A DNA stretch of 64,000 nt from an uncultured Nesterenkonia sp. (GTDB lineage Bacteria > Actinomycetota > Actinomycetes > Actinomycetales > Micrococcaceae): positions 372,001 to 436,000 of the forward strand of contig CANLUC010000003.1 in NCBI GenBank assembly GCA_947494195.1. Reading direction: 5' to 3'. This document shows positions 43,204-51,009 of the stretch, piece after piece; positions within the stretch are counted from its first letter, which is position 1, and each line of letters starts with the position of its first letter. The notes under the pieces were generated by a model that was not told where the DNA came from, did not search any database, and was given only the letters and a program-made list of their open reading frames with translations. Position numbers and translations under genes: made by a program.

Positions 43204-43623
43204 ATGTGTAAGCATGGAGGTACGAGACAAAAACTCATACGCATCGGCGCATTGTTCTCAGCACTTGTTCTGACGACCTTCGCGACGGCGTCCTGTGCAG
43301 GCGTGGAGCCGGATGACACCTACGACAAAGTCGAAGACTTCCGCGCGGCCCTGGATTCCGAGGGATTCTCCTGTGAAGTTCTCCTGACTCAGCACGAATT
43401 CGATGGCTATGGCGAAAGCGCCAGCTGTGCCGAGGGGCATTCGATCATCGTGTGGGATCGGGAGCTTCCGACTGGAATGCAGGATCTCAGCGAAGGGGAG
43501 ATCGGCACCACGCAGCATCTTCGTGGGGAGAATTGGGATGTCTCCTCATCCAACTCCGCTCTGCTCGACGACATGCAGGAGACCGTCGGCGGTGAGCGGA
43601 CAGCCCGAGGGCTCGAGTATTAA
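43204..43623 (+). CDS. Small secreted lipoprotein, function unknown
   Basis: 139 residues with a positively charged start, a hydrophobic segment (LIRIGALFSALVLTTFATAS) and a lipobox ending ATASC, so probably a lipid-anchored exported protein. The mature part is acidic with two further cysteines (FSCEVLL and SASCAEGH) that could form a disulfide. No family recognised. The following gene is another small lipoprotein on the same strand, 111 bp away, with a comparable mixed mature domain. A larger upstream frame was not used. Confidence 0.65.
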   Translation: MCKHGGTRQKLIRIGALFSALVLTTFATASCAGVEPDDTYDKVEDFRAALDSEGFSCEVLLTQHEFDGYGESASCAEGHSIIVWDRELPTGMQDLSEGEIGTTQHLRGENWDVSSSNSALLDDMQETVGGERTARGLEY

Positions 43624-43734
43624 TCGAGTGCGTCCCACGGCAATAGGCCCCGGGAAGATGGTTACCAGCCCCGGTGAGCATGCAAAGCCCGACAGATCTA
43701 GCGAAACTCATTTCAGCTATGCCACGATCAAGTG

Positions 43735-44229
43735 ATGGTTTCCAAATATTCCATTTCCATGCTCGCCGCGGCCGGCGTCGTCCTCGCTTCTGCCTCCGGC
43801 TGCGCGGCGGAGTCTGGGCCAGGCAGCGATGTGGAGTCCGGGTCGGCCGACAGCGTGGATCAGAGAGCCGAGAAGGAACGAAGCGCCCCTGAATCCCAGA
43901 CCTTCACTGACTTGGAACAGGACACCGAGACTCAACGCGCCGTGCCCGACTTGGTGCCCGAGCGCGCACTGGATCATTTTGATCGCGACACCACGCGTTG
44001 GATCGGAGAGTACAAAGGCACCCAGCTGTGGCTCGGCATAGCGAAAGATCTCCAGGGCCCGTGCCTCCTCTCGGTCCCGCGCAACGAGGATTGGATCTCC
44101 GGGTGCGGAGGAGGACAGTTGGAGCTCCGCGGGGGCGACCGGCGGGCATATATCGCCGTGCCCGACGATGCAGAGCAGCCCCGCAATTCGACACCCGTCT
44201 CCACGAACGTCTTCGCCCGAGGCGACTGA
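43735..44229 (+). CDS. Small secreted lipoprotein, function unknown
   Basis: 164 residues. The signal peptide MVSKYSISMLAAAGVVLASASGC ends in a lipobox (ASGC). A Ser/Glu-rich linker follows, then a compact domain with RWIGEYKGTQLWLGIAKD, GPCLLSVPRNEDWISGCGG (a likely disulfide) and AYIAVPDD. Overall a small surface protein of unrecognised family. An overlapping GTG at 43732 is an alternative start. Probably related in role to the preceding lipoprotein, but the sequences are not clearly homologous. Confidence 0.68.
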   Translation: MVSKYSISMLAAAGVVLASASGCAAESGPGSDVESGSADSVDQRAEKERSAPESQTFTDLEQDTETQRAVPDLVPERALDHFDRDTTRWIGEYKGTQLWLGIAKDLQGPCLLSVPRNEDWISGCGGGQLELRGGDRRAYIAVPDDAEQPRNSTPVSTNVFARGD

Positions 44230-44298
44230 CCGAGTCCCTGAACCGGTCGATGTGCCTGGCCTGCACGAGCCACCTGCAGACGCGCACTCCTCCGCCGC

Positions 44299-45399
44299 TC
44301 AGCCCTCAGCTGGTGCCTGCACCCTCGCAATATCCGCCACGACCGGTCGGTGATCACTGCGAGCGGCCTGTTCGTCCGGCAGGACAGCGAAGCTGGTCGT
44401 CTCCCAGTTGGCCCCCGTCAGCACATGATCAATAGGGGCCCCGAGGAGTTTCGGCACGCCGGTGGGCCAGGTGCCGACGGAACCTGATCCGACGGCTGCT
44501 GCGGAATCCTCACAGGCCCCGAGCTGACCGCGGCGCTCGGCGCCGTCGTCGGCCCAGTGGTCGAGGGTGGAGTTGAAGTCGCCGGCCATCACCACATGCG
44601 GGCCGCACTGTTGGGCCGCCCACCCGAGGCCGCCGCGCCAGTCACCCATCATCTCAAGCAGCGGAGGCGCTGCGTGCACGGCGACGAACACCGGCAGCGA
44701 GGCGTCCTCCGACCGCCAGACGCCGCTGGGCAGCCTGGGCGTGCTGCCCGCTTCGGGATCGTGGTGGTACTCCCCCAGTTCCGCGCCGAGGATCAGCGCG
44801 GTGGGGGTGCTTCCGTGGTCCATGTCTCCTTCGGCCACATCCCAGGAGTAGTCGTGCCCAGCGTCCGCCAGCAGCCTCGCCACCTCACTGGCCGTCTCCG
44901 GCGTGGTCTCTGGAAGCATGGCCGCGTCCACGCTGTGATCGAGGATCACGCCGGCGACCTGCGCAGCTGAGGCGCCACCGCCCTGGGTGTTCCACCCCAG
45001 AACCGTGAGATGCGCGTCAGTGCGGTCTGGCTCAGCGACACCGGCCTCGCTGTCCGGAGCGTCCGTAGCTGTGGCGACGGTGATTCCGCGTTCCAGGACA
45101 ACACTGAGATTCCACATATTGCCTGCCACTAACACCGTGAGCACCACAAGCAGCGGGACGCGGAATCTCGCGAACACGAGGCAGTGCCCTCCGATGAGCA
45201 GGATCAGCGCGCCGAGCACGAGGGCGAGCGCGCCGCGGAAGGAGATCATCTGCGCAGGACCCAGCACCTGCTGGAGTTCAAAGAGTCGCGGTTCCACCGC
45301 GAGCGCCACCAGCAGCGCAGCAACCCCTCCCACCGCAACGGCGATGATCCAACGGGAACGCTGAGAGCCCGGTTGGGTCGAGGATGCCGGAGCAGACAT
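44299..45399 (-). CDS. Membrane-anchored endonuclease/exonuclease/phosphatase-family protein
   Basis: About 366 residues: three N-terminal membrane helices (WIIAVAVGGVAALLVALAV; LVLGALILLIGG; VPLLVVLTVLVAGNMWNL) and an exposed EEP domain with LTVLGWNTQGGG, MLPETTPE (metal-binding Glu), VMAGDFNSTLDHW and SDHRPVVADI. Similar actinobacterial proteins are annotated as EEP hydrolases without known substrate; phosphodiester or sphingomyelin-like head groups are possible. The ATG at 45399 is preferred over the upstream one. Divergent from ndnR. Confidence 0.8.
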   Translation of the reverse strand: MSAPASSTQPGSQRSRWIIAVAVGGVAALLVALAVEPRLFELQQVLGPAQMISFRGALALVLGALILLIGGHCLVFARFRVPLLVVLTVLVAGNMWNLSVVLERGITVATATDAPDSEAGVAEPDRTDAHLTVLGWNTQGGGASAAQVAGVILDHSVDAAMLPETTPETASEVARLLADAGHDYSWDVAEGDMDHGSTPTALILGAELGEYHHDPEAGSTPRLPSGVWRSEDASLPVFVAVHAAPPLLEMMGDWRGGLGWAAQQCGPHVVMAGDFNSTLDHWADDGAERRGQLGACEDSAAAVGSGSVGTWPTGVPKLLGAPIDHVLTGANWETTSFAVLPDEQAARSDHRPVVADIARVQAPAEG

Positions 45400-45469
45400 T
45401 GCGCACAGCCTATCTCCGCTGACCAGCGGCGGGGTATGCGGAGTCAACTGAAACAGGCCACCCTTCAGG

Positions 45470-45499
45470 TTGACGTGACCTTATGAACTGGCCCATAGT
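45470..45499 (+). promoter_or_regulatory. ndnR-nad operon promoter with overlapping repeats
   Basis: TTGACG (45470-45475), an 18-bp spacer and CATAGT (45494-45499). AGGTTGACGTGACCT (45468-45482), an imperfect palindrome, covers the -35, and a related GTCACCTTA recurs at 45506-45514, just past the predicted start. These are candidate NdnR operators for NAD-dependent autorepression. Confidence 0.5.
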
Positions 45500-45527
45500 G
45501 TCACTGTCACCTTAAGGAGTCTCAGTC

Positions 45528-46235
45528 ATGGCCGCGCCGTCGAACCTGCAGATCGAACTCGCCGTGAGCACGGTCGTCTTCGCGCTGCGCCCACATCCCG
45601 AGACGGGCGAGCTGACCCTCTGGCTGCCTCTGGTGCGCCGCATCCGTGAACCTTTTCTCGGGCAATGGGCTCTTCCCGGCGGACCGTTGCAGCCGGACCA
45701 GGACCTGGTCAGCTCTGCTCGCGCCACACTGTTGGACACCACCGGCCTCGCGCCACGGCACCTGGAGCAGCTCTACGCCTTCGGCAACGTGGACCGCTCC
45801 CCCGCCAGCACCCGCGTGGTCTCCATCGTCTACTGGGCCCTGGTCCGCGCGGATGAGGACACCGCAGCGGTGGAGGGCGAGAACCTCGAATGGTTCCCGG
45901 CCGACGACATCGCCGAGGAGGCCGGAGTGCTGGCCTTCGATCACGGCGTGATCCTGGCCTACGCGCTGGACCGGCTGCGCGCGAAGGTCACCTACTCCCC
46001 CATCGCGCACGCCTTCCTCCCGGAACGCTTCCCGCTGGCCGAGCTGCGGCGGGTCTATGAGGCCATCCTGAACCGAGCGCTGGACCCGTCGAACTTCCGC
46101 CGCCAGATCCTCGCGCAGGCCACCGTGGAGGACACCGGCGAGCGGATGACGGGCACCGCGCACCGCCCGCCGAAGCTCTACCGTTCAACTCCGCACCGCA
46201 CCCGCTACACCCTCACCATCCAGGAGACGCCATGA
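45528..46235 (+). CDS. ndnR: Nudix-domain transcriptional regulator of NAD synthesis (NrtR/NdnR family)
   Basis: A 235-residue protein: a Nudix-like domain (IELAVSTVVFALRPHPETGEL, then LGQWALPGGPLQPDQDL) whose Nudix box has lost the catalytic REXXEE glutamates (ARATLLDTTGL), and a C-terminal winged helix (RFPLAELRRVYEAILNRALDPSNFRRQIL). This is the architecture of NrtR-type regulators that sense NAD-related metabolites. The order ndnR-nadA-nadC-nadS is the one I know from Corynebacterium glutamicum, where NdnR represses its own operon. Its stop overlaps the nadA start. Confidence 0.87.
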   Translation: MAAPSNLQIELAVSTVVFALRPHPETGELTLWLPLVRRIREPFLGQWALPGGPLQPDQDLVSSARATLLDTTGLAPRHLEQLYAFGNVDRSPASTRVVSIVYWALVRADEDTAAVEGENLEWFPADDIAEEAGVLAFDHGVILAYALDRLRAKVTYSPIAHAFLPERFPLAELRRVYEAILNRALDPSNFRRQILAQATVEDTGERMTGTAHRPPKLYRSTPHRTRYTLTIQETP

Positions 46236-47494
46236 CCGCCTCGGTCAACGACCTGATCACCCTGACCCCCAAGGACAGCTGCAACACCCAGCTGGCCGCG
46301 GGCCCCTGGGACTTCGACACCGTGCCCGGCTATGGTCCCGGCTCCTCCCAGGCCGACCAGCTCCCCGACCCGGTCTCCCGCCCCGGACAGCTGCCCGAGC
46401 GCTACCAGCTGATGAGCGACACCGAGCTGGACGAGCGAATCGCCGCCGCCAAGGCCACCCTCGGTGAAGAACTGGTCATCCTGGGCCACTTCTACCAGCG
46501 CGATGAGGTCGTGAAGTACGCCGACTTCGTCGGGGACTCCTTCCAGCTGGCCAAGGCCGCGCTGAGCCGGCCGGAGGCGAAGACCATCGTCTTCTGCGGA
46601 GTGCACTTCATGGCCGAGACCGCGGACATCCTCTCCGATACAGACCAGTCGGTGATCCTGCCCAACCTCGCCGCGGGCTGCTCCATGGCCGATATGGCCG
46701 ATGAGTCCTCGGTGGAGACCGCCTGGGAAGAGATCTGCGAGATCTATGGCGTGGACCCGGACGCTGAGGGCAAGCTGCCCATCCTCCCGGTGACCTATAT
46801 GAACTCCTCCGCCGCACTGAAGGCCTTCTGCGGACGCCACGGAGGGATCGTGTGCACCTCCTCCAACGCCGCCACCGTGCTGGAATGGGCGTTCGAGCGC
46901 GCCCACCGGGTGCTCTTCTTCCCGGACCAGCACCTGGGACGCAACACCGCCAAGGCCATGGGCGTGCCGCTGGAGCAGATGCCGCTGTGGAACCCGCGCA
47001 AGGCCCTCGGCGGGAACACCGAGGACCAGCTGCGCGAGGCGAAGGTCCTGCTGTGGCACGGATTCTGCTCGGTGCACCGCCGCTTCACGGTGGATCAGAT
47101 CACCCAGGCTCGGGCGGCGGATCCACAGGTGAAGATCATCGTGCACCCCGAGTGCCCGATGGAGGTCGTCGACGCCGCCGACGCGTCCGGCTCCACCGAC
47201 GCGATCCAGAAGTTCATCGCCGCCGCCTCCCCCGGAGACAGCATCGGGATCGGCACCGAGATCAACATGGTCAACCGGCTCGCCGCCCAATACCCGGACC
47301 GCAGCATCTTCTGCCTGGACCCGGTGATCTGCCCCTGCTCCACCATGTATCGCATCCACCCGGGCTACCTCGCCTGGGTGCTCGAGGAACTGGTCGAGGG
47401 CCGCGTGAACAACCAGATCAGCGTGGATCCGCAGGTCGCGAGCCACGCGAAGATCGCGCTGGACCGGATGCTCGCCGCGAAGCCGAAAGCCTGA
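46232..47494 (+). CDS. nadA: Quinolinate synthase A
   Basis: A 420-residue NadA with the [4Fe-4S] cysteine positions NLAAGCSMAD, GGIVCTSSNA and DPVICPCSTMY, plus the substrate motifs ILGHFYQRDEVVKYADFVGDS, PVTYMNSSAA and VHPECPMEVVDAAD. It condenses iminoaspartate with dihydroxyacetone phosphate to quinolinate. A 50-residue N-terminal extension precedes the core. No nadB (aspartate oxidase) is in the operon; iminoaspartate must come from elsewhere. Confidence 0.95.
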   Translation: MTASVNDLITLTPKDSCNTQLAAGPWDFDTVPGYGPGSSQADQLPDPVSRPGQLPERYQLMSDTELDERIAAAKATLGEELVILGHFYQRDEVVKYADFVGDSFQLAKAALSRPEAKTIVFCGVHFMAETADILSDTDQSVILPNLAAGCSMADMADESSVETAWEEICEIYGVDPDAEGKLPILPVTYMNSSAALKAFCGRHGGIVCTSSNAATVLEWAFERAHRVLFFPDQHLGRNTAKAMGVPLEQMPLWNPRKALGGNTEDQLREAKVLLWHGFCSVHRRFTVDQITQARAADPQVKIIVHPECPMEVVDAADASGSTDAIQKFIAAASPGDSIGIGTEINMVNRLAAQYPDRSIFCLDPVICPCSTMYRIHPGYLAWVLEELVEGRVNNQISVDPQVASHAKIALDRMLAAKPKA

Positions 47495-47503
47495 AGGGAC
47501 ACA

Positions 47504-48436
47504 GTGGACACCCAGCTCTCAGCCCGTGAGATCGATGCGGTCATCACCCTCGCGCTGGCCGAGGACATGCCCTTCGGCGATCTCACCAGCACAGCCTTCG
47601 TGCCTGCCGACGCCACCGCCCACGCCCAGCTGGTGGCGCGGGAGCCCGGCGTCCTGGCCGGCGGGGAGATCTTCGCGCGCACCTTCGCCGCGGTGGATCC
47701 GAGCGTCGTCGTGAGTCTCGAAACCGACGACGGCGCACGGTTCGGTCCTGGGGATGTTCTGGCCACCGTGCAGGGCCCCGCGCGGGCGGTCCTCGGCGCC
47801 GAACGGGTGGCGCTGAACCTGATCCAGCGGCTCTCTGGGGTGGCCACGCTGACCAGCGAGTACGTGGCGGCCGTCGCCGGCACCGGTGTCCGGGTCACCG
47901 ATACGCGCAAGACGACTCCCGGGCTGCGCGCCCTGGAGCGTCATGCCGTGCGGTGCGGCGGCGGACACAACCACCGGTTCTCCCTCTCCGACGCGGTCAT
48001 GGCCAAGGACAACCACCTGGCGCTGGTGGGAGATTCCCCGAAGGCGCTGACGGCGTCGATCAGGGCTGCCCGCGAGCGCCTGCCGCACACGACCCATATC
48101 GAGGTGGAGGTGGACCGGGTCGAGCAGATCCACGCCGTGCTGGCCGGTGGGGCGGACACCATCATGCTGGACAACTTCTCCCTGGAGGAGCTGCGTCGTG
48201 GGGTGGCGCTCATCGGGGATCGGGCTCGGGTGGAGGCCTCCGGCGGAGTGAGCCTGGAGACCATCGGCGCGATCGCGGCCACTGGGGTGGACATCATCAG
48301 TGTCGGGGCGCTGACCCACGGGGCTCGAGCGCTGGACCTGGGCCTTGATATGGGTGTGGGTGAGGCAGCCCGGGCCTCGCTCGATCCGCGACCGGCAGGC
48401 CAGGAGTCTCCGGACCAGGAGTCATCCCGCCCATGA
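47504..48436 (+). CDS. nadC: Quinolinate phosphoribosyltransferase (decarboxylating)
   Basis: A 310-residue NadC: LAEDMPFGDLTSTAFVP, ALNLIQRLSGVATLTSEYV, VTDTRKTTPGLRALERHAVRCGGGHNHRFSLSD (in parts: DTRKTTPGLR, CGGGHNHR), MAKDNHLAL, IEVEVDRVEQ, IMLDNFSLEEL and SGGVSLETIGAIAATGVDIISVG. These give the usual substrate and PRPP site. It makes nicotinate mononucleotide from quinolinate. GTG start 9 bp after nadA; its stop overlaps the nadS ATG. Confidence 0.95.
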   Translation: MDTQLSAREIDAVITLALAEDMPFGDLTSTAFVPADATAHAQLVAREPGVLAGGEIFARTFAAVDPSVVVSLETDDGARFGPGDVLATVQGPARAVLGAERVALNLIQRLSGVATLTSEYVAAVAGTGVRVTDTRKTTPGLRALERHAVRCGGGHNHRFSLSDAVMAKDNHLALVGDSPKALTASIRAARERLPHTTHIEVEVDRVEQIHAVLAGGADTIMLDNFSLEELRRGVALIGDRARVEASGGVSLETIGAIAATGVDIISVGALTHGARALDLGLDMGVGEAARASLDPRPAGQESPDQESSRP

Positions 48437-49551
48437 TCTACCTGGATGAGTCCGCCTCCGCTCCGGTCCGCCGCGAGGTCCTCGAGGCGATGTGGCCCCA
48501 TCTCACCGGCTACGCCAACCCCTCCAGCGTGCATGAGCCCGGGGCTGCGGCCTCCCGGGCGTTGGAGGCTGCCCGCGCGGAGGTCGCCCAGCACCTCAAC
48601 GCCTGCCCGGCCGAGATCATCTTCACCTCCGGCGGCACCGAGTCGGACAATGCCGCGGTGAAAGGCATCGCGCTCGCAGACCCCCGCGGGCGTCATGTGC
48701 TGGTCTCCGCGCTGGAGCACCCAGCGGTGAGCGAGTCGGCGGCCTGGCTGGGGAGGATGGGCTATGAGGTGGAGACGGTCCCGGTGGACCGGGACGGGCT
48801 CGTCTCCCCCGCGGCGCTCGCGGAACGGCTGCGCGAGGACACCACCCTGGTCTCCATCCACTATGCGAACAACGAGGTCGGCACGGTCCAGGACGTCGCG
48901 GCACTGGCCGCGCTGTGCGCGGAACACCGCATCCCCTTCCATACCGACGCCGTGCAGGCGGCCGGCACGCTCTCCCTGGATGTGCAGGGTCTCGGGGTCA
49001 GTGCGATGAGCCTTGCCGGACACAAGCTCGGCACACCCAAGGGCAGCGGCGTGCTGTACCTGCGCCGTCGGACGCCTTTTGAACCGCTGATCCACGGTGG
49101 CGGCCAGCAGCGAGACCTGCGCTCCGGGACCGAGAACGTCGCAGGGGCCGTGGGGATCGCCACCGCCCTGCGACTGGCTGCCGCTTCAGAGGTGGAGGTT
49201 TTGGCGCGGAAGCGGGATGGGTTCATCGCGGCGGTCGAGTCCGGCGTGCCGGGTGCGCGGCTCACCGGTCACCGGTCCCAGCGGCTGGCCGGGCACGCCT
49301 CCTTCGTGCTGCCCGGACGCAGCGGAGAGTTCACACTGCTGGATCTGGAGCGCCACGGCATCTTCTGTTCCTCCGGCTCGGCCTGTGCCGCAGGGTCTGG
49401 TGAGCCCAGTCCGGCGCTGCGCGCTATGGGGTACTCCGATGCCGAGGCCCAGACGGCGGTGCGGTTCAGCTTCGGTGAGGGCGTGAGTGCTGCCGAGCTG
49501 GACCTGGCCGCGCGAGCGCTTGCTGGTCATGGAGTCGCGGCACAGGCGTAA
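48433..49551 (+). CDS. nadS: NifS/IscS-like cysteine desulfurase of the NAD operon
   Basis: A 372-residue PLP enzyme: IYLDESASAPVRREV, TSGGTESDNAAVKG, the PLP lysine in LAGHKLGTPKGSG, and the catalytic cysteine loop GIFCSSGSACAAGSGEPS. It supplies sulfur to assemble or repair the NadA iron-sulfur cluster, as shown for nadS in corynebacteria. The first residues show DESASAP where most NifS proteins have DNAATTP. It is the last gene of the NAD operon and its ATG overlaps the nadC stop. Confidence 0.9.
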   Translation: MIYLDESASAPVRREVLEAMWPHLTGYANPSSVHEPGAAASRALEAARAEVAQHLNACPAEIIFTSGGTESDNAAVKGIALADPRGRHVLVSALEHPAVSESAAWLGRMGYEVETVPVDRDGLVSPAALAERLREDTTLVSIHYANNEVGTVQDVAALAALCAEHRIPFHTDAVQAAGTLSLDVQGLGVSAMSLAGHKLGTPKGSGVLYLRRRTPFEPLIHGGGQQRDLRSGTENVAGAVGIATALRLAAASEVEVLARKRDGFIAAVESGVPGARLTGHRSQRLAGHASFVLPGRSGEFTLLDLERHGIFCSSGSACAAGSGEPSPALRAMGYSDAEAQTAVRFSFGEGVSAAELDLAARALAGHGVAAQA

Positions 49552-49633
49552 GGTGATCGAGGGCCTGCCTCCTGTGCTGATCGGCGGGCTTCGCGATCTT
49601 TGAACACCGACACCTCGAATTCCAGGAGCCACC

Positions 49634-50671
49634 ATGTACGTTCCCGCTGAAGACCGCTACGACAACGCGGAGTACCGCCGCGTGGGCCGCTCCGGCCTGG
49701 TGCTTCCCCCGCTCTCGCTGGGGCTGTGGCACAACTTCGGTGATGACTTCGCCCTGGAGAATCAGCGCGAGATCATTCACACGGCATTCGACCACGGGAT
49801 CACCCACTTCGATCTGGCCAACAACTACGGGCCGCCTCCAGGCTCGGCGGAGATCAACTTCGGCCGGATCCTGCGCGAGGACTTCGCGGGGCTGCGCGAT
49901 GAGCTGATCATCTCGACGAAGGCCGGCTGGACGATGTGGCCCGGCCCCTACGGCGGCCCCACCGGCAGCCGGAAGCACCTGCTCTCCAGCCTGGACCAGT
50001 CACTGAGCCGCATGGGCCTGGACTACGTGGACATCTTCTACTCCCACCGTCCCGACGCGGACACCCCGCTGGATGAGACCATGTCCGCGCTGGACACGGC
50101 CGTCCGTTCCGGCAAGGCGCTCTATGCGGGCATCTCTTCCTACTCCGCCGAGGACACCCGCAAGGCGGCGGCGATCCTGAAGGACCTGGGCACGCCGCTG
50201 CTGATCCACCAGCCCTCCTACTCGATGCTGAACCGCTGGATCGAGACCGAAGGTCTGCTCGACGCGGTCGAGGAGGTCGGCGCGGGAGTGATCGGCTTCA
50301 GCGCCCTGGCGCAGGGAATGCTGACCGATAAGTACCTCAACGGGGTGCCCTCGGATTCCCGCGCGGCCACCAAGGGGTCCTTCCGCGATGACTTCCTGAC
50401 CGAGGAGAACCTCCAGCACATCCGTGCGCTCAACGACATCGCCTCAGCTCGTGGACAGAGCCTGGCTCAGATGGCGCTGGCCTGGGCGCTGCGCGATGAG
50501 CGCGTGACCTCCCTGGTCATCGGCGCCAGCCGCGCCGAACAGCTCAAGAGCAACCTTGCGGCACTGGAGCAGCGCAGCTTCTCCCAGGAGGAGCTCGACG
50601 CGATCGACAAGCATGCTGTCGACGGCGGCATCGATATCTGGGGATCGGCTCGCAAGAGCACCTCAGGCTGA
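49634..50671 (+). CDS. Aldo-keto reductase, YghZ/L-glyceraldehyde-3-phosphate reductase type
   Basis: A 345-residue TIM-barrel AKR. GITHFDLANNYGPPPGSAEINFGR holds the catalytic Asp and Tyr, ISTKAGWTMWPGPYGG the catalytic Lys, and VDIFYSHRPDADTPLDETM the His. LVIGASRAEQLKSNLAAL is the NADPH-binding end. YghZ-type enzymes reduce toxic aldehydes such as methylglyoxal and glyceraldehyde 3-phosphate enantiomers. SD AGGAG lies before the ATG. Single gene, between nadS and the tRNA-Pro prophage site. Confidence 0.92.
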   Translation: MYVPAEDRYDNAEYRRVGRSGLVLPPLSLGLWHNFGDDFALENQREIIHTAFDHGITHFDLANNYGPPPGSAEINFGRILREDFAGLRDELIISTKAGWTMWPGPYGGPTGSRKHLLSSLDQSLSRMGLDYVDIFYSHRPDADTPLDETMSALDTAVRSGKALYAGISSYSAEDTRKAAAILKDLGTPLLIHQPSYSMLNRWIETEGLLDAVEEVGAGVIGFSALAQGMLTDKYLNGVPSDSRAATKGSFRDDFLTEENLQHIRALNDIASARGQSLAQMALAWALRDERVTSLVIGASRAEQLKSNLAALEQRSFSQEELDAIDKHAVDGGIDIWGSARKSTSG

Positions 50672-50837
50672 TGTCTCGCTGAGGCCGGGTCGGTGGATGG
50701 GGTGCGGCGTAGGCTGCGCCCCACCCGCCGACCCACTCCAGGTGGGCTTGCCTGAAGCGACCGAAGCCGATGCGGCTCCGAGCCAGATCATGCGGTAGAC
50801 TTTCCTGGTGCTTCCGGCGGCTTCGCTGGAAGGATTT

Positions 50838-50914
50838 CGGGCTATAGCGCAGCTTGGTAGCGCGTCCGTCTGGGGGACGGAAGGTCGTGGGTTCAAATCC
50901 CGCTAGCCCGACCA
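50838..50914 (+). tRNA. tRNA-Pro (anticodon GGG), prophage attachment gene
   Basis: Complete 77-nt cloverleaf with encoded CCA. The acceptor stem is CGGGCTA/TAGCCCG, the anticodon stem TCCGT/ACGGA around loop CTGGGGG gives GGG, and the T loop is TTCAAAT. It reads CCC codons. A phage integrase starts 96 bp downstream, so the 3' half is probably the att core and remains intact after integration. Confidence 0.96.
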
Positions 50915-50959
50915 AACAGGCCCGGAATACCGGGGATGCAGGCAGGGAACACCGGCAGA

Positions 50960-50989
50960 TGTTACCTAATTCGCCGAAAGTGTTACCTA
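50960..50989 (+). repeat. Paired TGTTACCTA direct repeats before the integrase
   Basis: TGTTACCTA at 50960-50968 and 50981-50989, 21 bp apart (two helical turns), just before a -10-like TAGAAT (50997-51002). They may be integrase arm sites, excisionase sites or an operator for the integrase promoter. Confidence 0.45.
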
Positions 50990-51009
50990 GAAACGATAGA
51001 ATGCCCCTC

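Noticed and set aside
42872-43211. Two overlapping small plus-strand frames before the lipoprotein
   Set aside because: No ribosome site, no family similarity, Arg/Ser-rich translation; the lipoprotein signal starts only at 43204.
49634-50671. Aldo-keto reductase as a member of the NAD operon
   Set aside because: It has its own ribosome site and an 82-bp gap after nadS, and nothing in its family links it to NAD synthesis.
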